Below, in pieces: positions 1 through 5,350 of a DNA stretch of 5,350 nucleotides. A program made the position numbers and the translations under genes. The stretch spans positions 1-5,350 of the forward strand of contig JAKAZU010000055.1 in NCBI GenBank assembly GCA_021826525.1, in the 5' to 3' direction. The stretch is from Thermoplasmata archaeon. Lineage in GTDB: Archaea; Thermoplasmatota; Thermoplasmata; UBA184. Numbering within the stretch: the first letter of the stretch is position 1; every line of letters starts with the position of its first letter. Below the pieces are notes generated by a model. The model searched no databases, was not told the DNA's origin, and was given only the letters and a program-made list of their open reading frames with translations.

Positions 1-639
1 CGGCCGCGCAACGATCCGGACCCCATAGGCGTTCAGAACCGCCGAGGTCGCCTGGACGTACGTTCGTGAGACCAACGGCCCTTGCAGTCGGATCTCCGAT
101 CGACCCGCGACGCGCGGAAGGGCCATCAATAGGGCGGAGAGATACTGCGAGGTCTCGTCGGACCGCACGTCGATGCGGCCGGCGGAGATCGGTCCGCGGA
201 TCGTGCACGGAAGGGCCCGGTCCGGGTGTTCGGGAGAGATTCGCGCTCCGAGCGTGCGCAATGCGTCGTACAAATCCGACATCGGTCGAGCGGGGAGCCG
301 TCCTCGTCCGGTGATCCGGATCGGTCGGTCGGAGAGGGCTGCGAGCGCCGTCAAGAACCTCAGCGTCGTTCCCGACTCGCCGCAATCGATCGTCCGAAGG
401 CGGCCGGTCGGCACCGGCGCGGGCTGGATCTGCCACCGGTTCGCGGCGAATCGCACACGCGAGCCGAGCGCAGCGAGGCCACGGGCGGTGGCGCGGGTGT
501 CGTTCGAATCCAGCGGCCGAAGGACGGAGGCTGAACGACCGGAGAGGTGGGCCGCGACCAAGGCACGGTGAGTGTAGCTCTTGGACGCGGGCGGGGTAAG
601 CCGCCCTCGCGCGACGCCGGGGTTCACCGTGCGGATCAT
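1..639 (-). CDS. aroA: 3-phosphoshikimate 1-carboxyvinyltransferase (EPSP synthase), N-terminal half, cut by left window edge
   Basis: EPSP synthase transfers the enolpyruvyl group of phosphoenolpyruvate to shikimate 3-phosphate, the sixth step of the shikimate pathway, in the cytoplasm. The frame is open from the ATG at 639-637 to base 1, giving 213 residues of a protein normally about 420-440 long; the second domain lies outside the window. Visible family motifs are PASKSYTHR at residues 17-25 (substrate-binding K20, S21, R25), DCGESGTTLRF at 85-95, LPARPM at 115-120 (R118 equivalent to E. coli R124), TSQYLSALLMA at 163-173 and VSRTY at 190-194 (S191 and Y194). The SKSYTHR wording is typical of archaeal enzymes. 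The start codon forms an ATGA overlap with the aroK stop, and a weak GAGGGG lies just upstream. The E. coli P101 position appears to be Phe (F95), as the motif reads SGTTLRF rather than AGTAMRP. No frameshift is seen. Family identity is very secure. Confidence 0.97.
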   Translation of the reverse strand, partial: MIRTVNPGVARGRLTPPASKSYTHRALVAAHLSGRSASVLRPLDSNDTRATARGLAALGSRVRFAANRWQIQPAPVPTGRLRTIDCGESGTTLRFLTALAALSDRPIRITGRGRLPARPMSDLYDALRTLGARISPEHPDRALPCTIRGPISAGRIDVRSDETSQYLSALLMALPRVAGRSEIRLQGPLVSRTYVQATSAVLNAYGVRIVARP

Positions 640-1517
640 ACGGCCCCCTCGATCGGCTCGATGCGATTGCGCGGTCGAAAGTTGGCCGCACGTACCTCCC
701 CACCCCGGGAAGCGAGGGTGTTCCGCACCGCATTCTCACGCTCGGGCGGTGCCAGGACTGCAAGGGCCGGGCCAAGCCCACTCACTCCGCTTGCGGTGGC
801 GCCGCGCTCGGCGAGCTGCCGACGAATCTGGCCGTAGTCGTAGCCGAGTATGGATTCGACGAGCTCGGTGTTGCGTTCCATGGCTCCTAACAGATCTCCT
901 CGGAGCGCCGCGTCGATCGCCGGCCGAGCCTCCGCCGCACGCGCGCGGAACCTATCGTGCCATTCCGTGGACGGGCGATGGCGCGCGGAAGGTATCCAGA
1001 GGAGAACGGTGAGCCCCCCGGGAGCCTCCCCGGACCAGAGCACGGCGCGCGCCGCGTTGTCCGTGATGACCGCACCTCCGGCGAGCGCCGCGAACGCGTC
1101 ATCGAACGCTCCCGTCGCGCTTAGGCCGATCCTCTGAGAGAGGTCCGCCGACATCCGTGCGAGGGTCGCGGCATCGGCGTCCACGCCGACGGCCCGAGCC
1201 ACGGCCGCGAGGACCGCACCGCTCACGGCGGAGGAACTCTTCAACCCGCACGCGGACGGGATCGAAGAGCGGATTCGGACCTGGACCGACGGGGCACCCC
1301 CGGGGGCGAACCGCTCGAGGCCGACCTCGACGGCGCCGCGCACGAGCGGAGTATCGCTGGGGGGCGCGATCGTGATGGCGCCGGGTCCGTGACGCTGCTC
1401 GAGATCGAGGTCGACCTCCGCCTCCACGCCCAGCGTGACGGCCGCGGCGGCGCCGATACCGGCGGCCAGGGCGTTGACGAACGTGATCGCTCCCGACGCC
1501 GCTGCTACGCCGTGCAC
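636..1517 (-). CDS. aroK: archaeal shikimate kinase, GHMP superfamily
   Basis: Phosphorylates shikimate to shikimate 3-phosphate with ATP, the fifth pathway step. It belongs to the archaeal GHMP-kinase type, unrelated to the bacterial P-loop AroK. The product is 293 aa, close to the usual archaeal length. The N-terminus HGVAAASGAITFVNAL (residues 2-17) matches the 'ASGtiiNA' opening of archaeal homologues. GHMP motif 2, the ATP phosphate loop, is IPSACGLKSSSA at 86-97; TGAFDD at 135-140 is characteristic of archaeal shikimate kinases; the C-terminal glycine motif SGVSGLGPA is at 243-251. The GTG at 1517 is chosen because the family N-terminus begins there and an AGGAGGT lies just upstream. 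The frame is open further upstream (ATG at 1715), but that stretch overlaps aroDE and has no kinase homology. The gene overlaps the aroDE stop by 13 nt and ends in an ATGA overlap with aroA. Confidence 0.96.
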   Translation of the reverse strand: MHGVAAASGAITFVNALAAGIGAAAAVTLGVEAEVDLDLEQRHGPGAITIAPPSDTPLVRGAVEVGLERFAPGGAPSVQVRIRSSIPSACGLKSSSAVSGAVLAAVARAVGVDADAATLARMSADLSQRIGLSATGAFDDAFAALAGGAVITDNAARAVLWSGEAPGGLTVLLWIPSARHRPSTEWHDRFRARAAEARPAIDAALRGDLLGAMERNTELVESILGYDYGQIRRQLAERGATASGVSGLGPALAVLAPPERENAVRNTLASRGGEVRAANFRPRNRIEPIEGAV

Positions 1518-3019
1518 AGAACCTCCTGAAGGGCTTTCTGCTCGAGCGCGAACGAGGGGCACGTGCCCCAGAAGGCTCCGAAGCTCTCGGCCGCCTGATA
1601 GACGAGGAGCCGGCCGCCGTCTTCGTACGTACCTCCACCCTGGATCGTCATGTCCCTCAGGAAGGGCCGATCCGGCCGGTAGACAAAATCGAGGACGTAC
1701 GTGCCCGGTCCGCATCGCCCCGGCCAGGGGATGTCGAGCGCAGGAACGTCCGAGCGGCCGGCAGGCGTCGCATGGACAATGAGCGACGCAGGAGCCGACG
1801 ACGGTCGGAACACCTCCGTGCCGAACTCCCGTGCGACGCGGGCGACATGGCCGACCGATCGCCCGAGGATCTCCGCGCTGGCGTGCAGCTCGGAGGCGGC
1901 GACGAGGGTGGCACGGGCCGCACCTCCCGTCCCGATCACGAGGAGCCGGTCGTCAGTCCAGGCGCCGGATTCCCGAAGTTCCCTGAGGCGACGGATCATG
2001 GCGCTCACATCGAAGTTCTCCGCACGCCAGACCCGACCGGTGCGCACGAGAGCGTTCGCGCAGCCGGCCTGCTCGGCGGCACGCCCGCATCGGTCGGCGA
2101 GACGCAGCGCCGCGTCCTTCCACGGATGGGTGACGTTCATCCCCCGAAGCCCGTCCTCGCCCAGCGGACGGAGCACACGCGCAAGCTCCTCCTCCGATTC
2201 GATGTCGAGCGCGAGATAGAGGCCGGGTCTCCCTTCCTCCGCCATCCACAGGGTGTGGACATCGGGCGACCGCGAGTGGTCGATCGGGTGACCGGTCACG
2301 GCGAAGAGCCGGCCGAGCGCGCCGGCATCGTAGAAACGTCGAAGTCGGTCCACGGGGAGTTGGGACGGCTCCACCGCGGCCTCTCCCCGGGCCCTGAGCC
2401 CCCGAGCCGGAGGCGCCGCGAACACCGCGGCGAGCCCGAAGCGAGGGGCGAGGGCTCGCACGAGAGATCCCGAAGCGCCGGTCGTAAGGACGATCTCCGG
2501 GCGCGGGCTCCCTCCCAGGTGGAGCAGGGGACGCACCTCTCGGTAGAATCGGCCCACGCCGCAGGGTAGCACGACCTTGGCGATCGCACCGCGAGGCTGG
2601 TGGCCCGAGAGGAGCTCGGCGATCTTCTCCGCGGTGTCGTTCACCCGGAGATGGCAGGAGAGGATCAGGGTCGGGCCGTGCGCCCGGGTCCCAACGTTCG
2701 AGATCAAGGCGCGGTCGCGTCGTAGCTCGAGATCGAGGTAGGTGAACGGCAGATCGGCGAGCGCGGTCAGGATGTCGGTCCGATCGCGAAGATCATCGAG
2801 CCCTGCCCCTCCCTCCGCGGTGGAGCGGTACGTGGCGAGCATCGGGAGAGGACTCGGGAACAACTCGGCCGCGCGGGGAAGGTCCTCGCGGGCCCAGCGA
2901 TCGAAGCGGATCTCCACCGCATCCGCGCCCTGCGGGAGGAGCTCGGCCATCTCCGCGCGCGTCGCCTCCGGCGTGCGGGAGGGGATCGTCACGATCACGA
3001 GCGGAAGGTGCTGCGTCAT
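1505..3019 (-). CDS. aroDE: bifunctional 3-dehydroquinate dehydratase (type I) / shikimate dehydrogenase fusion
   Basis: One 504-aa protein for pathway steps three and four: dehydration of 3-dehydroquinate, then NADP-linked reduction of 3-dehydroshikimate to shikimate. Residues 1 to about 225 are a type I dehydratase: E36 and R38 (VEIRFD), R65 and E69 (YRSTAEGG), H123 (SCH), Schiff-base lysine K148 (AIAKVVLP), R188, and Q220 in the closing loop. Residues about 237-504 are shikimate dehydrogenase: TGHPIDHSRSP at 242-252 (S249, S251), NVTHPWK at 295-301 with catalytic K301, D337 in ENFD, the Rossmann loop VIGTGGAARA at 361-370, R387 in LGRS (consistent with NADP), and Q475. The linker is very short. 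The start is an ATGA overlap with aroB', with GAGGAA just upstream. Oddities: the dehydratase loop serine (E. coli-type S232) appears to be Val, and the dehydrogenase shows NFD for NTD and HATP for NATP. The reading frame is unbroken across both domains, so the fusion is genuine in this sequence. Confidence 0.95.
   Translation of the reverse strand: MTQHLPLVIVTIPSRTPEATRAEMAELLPQGADAVEIRFDRWAREDLPRAAELFPSPLPMLATYRSTAEGGAGLDDLRDRTDILTALADLPFTYLDLELRRDRALISNVGTRAHGPTLILSCHLRVNDTAEKIAELLSGHQPRGAIAKVVLPCGVGRFYREVRPLLHLGGSPRPEIVLTTGASGSLVRALAPRFGLAAVFAAPPARGLRARGEAAVEPSQLPVDRLRRFYDAGALGRLFAVTGHPIDHSRSPDVHTLWMAEEGRPGLYLALDIESEEELARVLRPLGEDGLRGMNVTHPWKDAALRLADRCGRAAEQAGCANALVRTGRVWRAENFDVSAMIRRLRELRESGAWTDDRLLVIGTGGAARATLVAASELHASAEILGRSVGHVARVAREFGTEVFRPSSAPASLIVHATPAGRSDVPALDIPWPGRCGPGTYVLDFVYRPDRPFLRDMTIQGGGTYEDGGRLLVYQAAESFGAFWGTCPSFALEQKALQEVLCTA
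1521..1527 (-). promoter_or_regulatory. ribosome binding site of aroK inside the end of aroDE
   Basis: The minus strand reads AGGAGGT followed by TCT and then the GTG of aroK. This is a full anti-16S match, and the short spacing (3-4 nt) fixes the non-ATG start at 1517. It lies within the last codons of the aroDE gene. It is the strongest internal ribosome binding site of the operon; the other junctions rely on ATGA overlaps with weak or no Shine-Dalgarno sequence. Confidence 0.8.
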
Positions 3020-4047
3020 CGTTCCTCGATCGTTTCCGCGACAGCCACGCCGAGATGACGGCCCGCGACGAGCGAGACTCCCAACACCTCGCTTCCCGCG
3101 TGAAGGTCGGTCGTTGCGATCCGTCCATCGGGCGTGGTCAGTCGGACGGTCTCTGCCTCTTGGAGGAAGACCGTGAACAGGCGGCCACCGCGCTCGATTT
3201 CGATGAGCACGAGCGGGCGGCGCTCGATCTTGATGCGGCCCACGCGGGCCGAGCGCGACGAGCCATCCGGGCTCGCGACGAGCACCGCATCTCCTGCGAC
3301 GAGCTCGCTGAGGTACCGGGTCTCGCCGTTCGCGAGCAAGGTGTAGGAATGGGCCGCGCCGGCATTGACGCGGAAGGGCCGCGGTCGGGTGTACCGGGAC
3401 CCGATCGCCTCGCTGGCGACGTGGAGCAGGAAGGCGGCTGAGCTCCCCACCAGGAGCCCCTCCTCGGGTCGAAGGAGCGAGGTCGTATCGACGATCACCC
3501 GATCGCCTCCTCCTACGGGAACGATCCTACGGATGGGGACGCGCTCGAGAGTCAGCGGGATCGCCCGGCTCTCGAGTACCGCTTCGAGTGCATCGATGGC
3601 ATCGGGCGAGCCAAGCTCGATGACGATGGTGTCCGCCCCATGTTCGAGCGCCCCCAAGAATCCGGGAATCTCTTCGATCCTCTGGGTCACGACCCACAAG
3701 GTGCCCGGTCGGGAACGAGCGGCGACGAGGTTCTCTAGAGGAATGACGCGCTCCTGGCCCCAGCGCACCGCGACGCGGTGCCCGAGGCGCAGGCGGTCGA
3801 TCACGGAGTCCATATCCGCAGGCGCCGAGACCGAGACGACGGGGATCTCTTCCCGGCTGGGAGCGGGCCCGACGATCCGATCGCCGACCCACGAGTACAG
3901 TTGCCGACCGGTGGTCGACTCCTCCGCGACGCTCGTCGCCGGAACGAGGAAGCGCTGGAATCCCCGTCGCTCGGCCCGCGCGAGGAGTGCACGGATCTCC
4001 GCGGCCTCGGTCGCCGTCGGGCAGAGGACGAGCCGGTCCATCGTCAT
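3016..4047 (-). CDS. aroB': 3-dehydroquinate synthase II (AroB'-type, archaeal)
   Basis: Catalyses NAD-dependent oxidative deamination and cyclisation of 2-amino-3,7-dideoxy-D-threo-hept-6-ulosonate (ADTH) to 3-dehydroquinate. It replaces bacterial AroB, to which it is unrelated. The 343-aa product is of normal family length. Diagnostic stretches are GDRVIVDTTSLL at 181-192, EEGLLVGSSAAFLLH at 195-209, RPFRVNAGAAHSY at 223-235, TRYLSELVAGD at 243-253 and VGRIKIERRPLVLIE at 269-283, followed by LQEAETVRL at 295-303. The N-terminal third is more variable, as usual. The ATG at 4047 makes an ATGA overlap with the aroA' stop; a second in-frame ATG at 4041 (M3) is an alternative start. I see no Shine-Dalgarno sequence at this junction, so initiation probably depends on coupling to upstream translation. 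The gene ends in an ATGA overlap with aroDE. The gene name follows the M. jannaschii aroB' usage. Confidence 0.95.
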   Translation of the reverse strand: MTMDRLVLCPTATEAAEIRALLARAERRGFQRFLVPATSVAEESTTGRQLYSWVGDRIVGPAPSREEIPVVSVSAPADMDSVIDRLRLGHRVAVRWGQERVIPLENLVAARSRPGTLWVVTQRIEEIPGFLGALEHGADTIVIELGSPDAIDALEAVLESRAIPLTLERVPIRRIVPVGGGDRVIVDTTSLLRPEEGLLVGSSAAFLLHVASEAIGSRYTRPRPFRVNAGAAHSYTLLANGETRYLSELVAGDAVLVASPDGSSRSARVGRIKIERRPLVLIEIERGGRLFTVFLQEAETVRLTTPDGRIATTDLHAGSEVLGVSLVAGRHLGVAVAETIEER

Positions 4048-4805
4048 GGGATCAAGGCCGCACCGTGAAGGATCTCGGCGATCGGTCGCGCGATGGCGGA
4101 GACCGGCTTCCGCTGGAAGAGGTTGCGTCCGACGCAGATCCCCGCGGCGCCGACGCTCACGGTCTCGTGGACGAGGCGCAAGAACTCCGAGTCCTCGTCA
4201 AGTCGGGCCCCTCCCCCGAGGAGCAGAGGGACCGGGGTCGTTCGGACGAGGCGCCGGTACTCTTCGAGCGAGCCGGGGTACCCCGTCTTGACGATATCGG
4301 CGCCGGTGTCGGCCGCGGCGCGGCAGGCGTGCCGGATCTCCTCCGGCGTGCCTCCGTTCGGCTTCTTGACGTAGGTCATGCACATCAAGGGCAGCCCGAT
4401 CGTGCGGCATTGATCGGCGGCGATCCCGAGGGAGCGCAACATCTCGCCTTCCTCCGCAATCCCGAAATTTACCTGGATCGAGAGGAGGTCCGCTCCGAGC
4501 GCGACCGCCTCTTCGGCGGTCCCGACGAGCACCTTGAGGTTCGAGTTCGGCGCGAGGCTCGTCGACGCCGAGACGTGGATGCCGAGAAGGGTGGTGGGCG
4601 CGAGCACCGGTACGAGCGATCCTACGGCTCCCTTGGTGACGACGATCATGTCGACTCCCGAGTCCTGGAGCTCCCGCACGAGCGTCGGGGCATCCTCCAG
4701 CCCGTCGATGGGCCCCATCGAGACCGAGTGGTCGAGCGGGACCGAGAACAAGCGCCGGCGTTCGTTCGGGAATATCCTGCGCAGCCGGATCGTTTTTCCG
4801 TACAT
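4044..4805 (-). CDS. aroA': 2-amino-3,7-dideoxy-D-threo-hept-6-ulosonate (ADTH) synthase
   Basis: A class I aldolase of the DhnA/DeoC-like (beta/alpha)8 family. ADTH synthase condenses L-aspartate semialdehyde with 6-deoxy-5-ketofructose 1-phosphate, the entry step of the archaeal pathway that bypasses erythrose 4-phosphate and DAHP. The product has 253 aa, a normal length. Visible are VPLDHSVSMGP at 22-32 (D25, H26), GIHVSASTSLAP at 75-86, Y145 in MTYVKKP, the Schiff-base lysine K173 in DIVKTGYPG, the phosphate-binding glycines LLGGGARLD at 195-203, and AAGICVGRNLFQ at 220-231. The HxSASTSLxP segment closely resembles M. jannaschii MJ0400. Fructose-bisphosphate aldolase is the main alternative within the family; the adjacent DHQ synthase II makes ADTH synthase far more likely. 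This is the first gene of the operon, with a strong AGGAGGAGG ribosome binding site and no upstream minus-strand gene in the window. Confidence 0.92.
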   Translation of the reverse strand: MYGKTIRLRRIFPNERRRLFSVPLDHSVSMGPIDGLEDAPTLVRELQDSGVDMIVVTKGAVGSLVPVLAPTTLLGIHVSASTSLAPNSNLKVLVGTAEEAVALGADLLSIQVNFGIAEEGEMLRSLGIAADQCRTIGLPLMCMTYVKKPNGGTPEEIRHACRAAADTGADIVKTGYPGSLEEYRRLVRTTPVPLLLGGGARLDEDSEFLRLVHETVSVGAAGICVGRNLFQRKPVSAIARPIAEILHGAALIP

Positions 4806-4809
4806 TCTT

Positions 4810-4818
4810 CCTCCTCCT
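4810..4818 (-). promoter_or_regulatory. ribosome binding site of aroA' (ADTH synthase)
   Basis: The minus strand reads AGGAGGAGG, then AAGA, then ATG. The two overlapping GGAGG units give spacings of about 4 and 7 nt. It supports the ATG at 4805 as the true start of the first operon gene. Confidence 0.85.
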
Positions 4819-4877
4819 ACGTTTCGTGTGGTGAGGGAAGCTCCGGAGGCCGAACCACTCTCGGGTTCAACAAAAGT

Positions 4878-4901
4878 GGGACGCGCCGTCCGGGCGCTCC
4901 C
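4878..4901 (-). promoter_or_regulatory. leader hairpin followed by a T run, possible attenuator
   Basis: On the minus strand GGGA-GCGC, a 7-nt loop, then GCGC-G-TCCC form an eight-pair stem with one bulged G. It is followed directly by ACTTTTG. It lies inside the presumed 5' leader, about 70-95 nt before the aroA' start. The shape resembles a weak terminator or attenuator, but the T run is only four bases and hairpin potential is common at this GC content. Function is inference only. Confidence 0.25.
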
Positions 4902-4998
4902 CGGTCACCAGAGCCAGGTACTGACCGTCCCCGTCGAGGGCTCGGCTTGCTCTCCGCCGCTCCGCCGGCCGGTCATCAAGTCCCCCACTGAAGCCCCG

Positions 4999-5006
4999 GT
5001 ATTTAG
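4999..5006 (-). promoter_or_regulatory. candidate archaeal TATA box for the aro operon
   Basis: The minus strand reads CTAAATAC, preceded by GCGCAATG as a possible BRE, in an otherwise very GC-rich stretch. With standard archaeal spacing, transcription would start near 4975-4980, leaving a leader of roughly 170 nt before the ATG at 4805. The match to TTTAWATA is good but not perfect. The element could instead read as GTATTTAG on the plus strand and serve the divergent gene. It is the only convincing AT-rich box I see upstream of the operon. Confidence 0.4.
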
Positions 5007-5291
5007 CATTGCGCGAGAGCGTTTTCGCCGAGATGCCCTCATGCGCACGTGAGGTAAGGTAGGCCCGGCGCACCGATCCCAACGGGGGCCGAAACGACGG
5101 CTTACCCCCCGGGGTTTCTCTGCACGGCTTGGCCGATGCGCGCACCGTACCCGAAGCTCCAGCCAATCTCGACTGCGCTCGAGACGTACCCCGCAACTGG
5201 TCTTTGAGGTTTCTGGAGTACGGAAATTCGTCCCGTGACAAAGTGGGTTGACTCTTGAGCCAGCCCTCCTCCGGAGGTGTGCCAACATCCC

Positions 5292-5297
5292 AGGAGG
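5292..5297 (+). promoter_or_regulatory. ribosome binding site of the divergent right-edge gene
   Basis: AGGAGG sits 7 nt before a GTG at 5305. This full Shine-Dalgarno match at ideal spacing is the main reason for calling a plus-strand gene at the right edge. Confidence 0.55.
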
Positions 5298-5304
5298 AAG
5301 AGAG

Positions 5305-5350
5305 GTGCCCAAGAGCCAACTTGAATGGAGCGTAGACTGGACCGAACCGA
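5305..5350 (+). CDS. start of an unidentified protein gene, cut by the right window edge
   Basis: Only 15 codons are visible: GTG start, then PKSQLEWSVDWTEP. The frame is open from the TGA at 5236-5238 to the window end. The start is chosen for the AGGAGG at 5292-5297; an ATG in another frame at 5325 has no comparable ribosome binding site. The visible residues, with two tryptophans and several acidic residues, look like ordinary protein rather than a GC-rich shadow frame, but are too few to assign a family. It would be transcribed divergently from the aro operon and need not be related to it. I do not recognise the gene. Confidence 0.45.
   Translation, partial: MPKSQLEWSVDWTEP

Larger units (their letters stand above)
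4806..5304. other. non-coding divergent intergenic region of about 500 nt
   Basis: I see no credible gene here. Open frames crossing it have arginine/serine/proline-rich composition typical of antisense or random GC-rich frames, lack ribosome binding sites and show no domain. No tRNA, SRP RNA or RNase P RNA hallmark was recognised. Contents: the minus-strand leader and TATA candidate described separately, and three small inverted repeats with hairpin potential: 5037-5054 (7-bp stem, 4-nt loop, one G-T pair), 5084-5110 (GGGGG-CCG / CGG-CTTA-CCCCC) and 5167-5184 (TCTCGA / TCGAGA with a 6-nt loop). The palindromic octamer CTCCGGAG occurs at 4841-4848 and 5269-5276, near the starts of both flanking genes. 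Promoters for both divergent transcripts must lie here. Confidence 0.6.

Noticed and set aside
355..387. Reading the SGTTLRF segment of EPSP synthase (residues 89-95) as a glyphosate-tolerance signature
   Set aside because: The E. coli G96 equivalent (G90) is kept, and SGTTxRF is common in archaeal-type enzymes; tolerance cannot be judged from half a protein.
636..1715. Longer version of the shikimate kinase starting at the ATG at 1715
   Set aside because: The extra residues are the shifted frame of the aroDE end; the family N-terminus and the AGGAGGT site place the start at the GTG at 1517.
1772..2569. Plus-strand open frame of 265 codons
   Set aside because: Antisense to the aroDE fusion, which has intact catalytic motifs throughout; no own ribosome site or domain seen.
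4044..4805. Naming the first gene fructose-bisphosphate aldolase
   Set aside because: Same superfamily, but the HVSASTSLAP segment and the overlap with DHQ synthase II favour ADTH synthase.
4863..4870. GGGTTCAA resembling a tRNA T-loop
   Set aside because: The flanking bases do not form a T stem, and no acceptor, D or anticodon arm can be placed around it on either strand.
3987..4991. Plus-strand open frame of 334 codons
   Set aside because: It is antisense to aroA' and part of aroB', both with clear family motifs; charged, Arg/Gly/Asp-rich composition is typical of a shadow frame in GC-rich DNA.
4867..5319. Minus-strand open frame of 150 codons across the intergenic region
   Set aside because: No ribosome binding site, composition rich in Arg/Ser/Gly, no recognisable domain, and it overlaps the start of the plausible plus-strand gene and the operon promoter region.

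Overview
The window is GC-rich DNA that reads as archaeal. Nearly all of it is one leftward (minus-strand) operon for aromatic amino acid precursor biosynthesis. The archaeal signs are: an ADTH synthase plus a type II 3-dehydroquinate synthase in place of bacterial DAHP synthase and AroB; a GHMP-superfamily shikimate kinase instead of the P-loop AroK; and an EPSP synthase with the 'SKSYTHR' form of the active-site motif. The GC content, together with Shine-Dalgarno (SD) motifs and ATGA overlaps, would fit a GC-rich euryarchaeal or Thermoplasmatota-like lineage. That placement is inference; no marker gene is present.

Layout, read along the minus strand from right to left. Positions 4806-5304 are a non-coding divergent intergenic region holding a candidate TATA box (about 4999-5006), a leader of roughly 170 nt with hairpin potential, and a strong ribosome binding site. 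Then follow aroA' (ADTH synthase, 4805-4044), aroB' (DHQ synthase II, 4047-3016), a fused aroD-aroE gene (3-dehydroquinate dehydratase plus shikimate dehydrogenase, 3019-1505), archaeal aroK (1517-636) and aroA (EPSP synthase, from 639, cut by the left edge). At the right edge a plus-strand gene appears to begin at 5305, but only about 15 codons are visible and it cannot be identified.

The genes work as one pathway. ADTH synthase condenses aspartate semialdehyde with a deoxy-keto-hexose phosphate; DHQ synthase II deaminates and cyclises the product to 3-dehydroquinate; the fusion protein dehydrates and reduces this to shikimate; AroK phosphorylates it; AroA adds the enolpyruvyl group. Gene order follows reaction order exactly. 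Three of the four junctions are ATGA stop/start overlaps and the fourth is a 13-nt overlap, so translation is probably coupled from end to end. The only missing step to chorismate is chorismate synthase (aroC), which may lie beyond the left edge.

I found no mobile element, CRISPR array, tRNA or rRNA, and no strong sign of an undescribed system. The points most worth a second look are the AroD-AroE fusion in an archaeal-type operon, altered positions in its active-site loops, and the structured leader.
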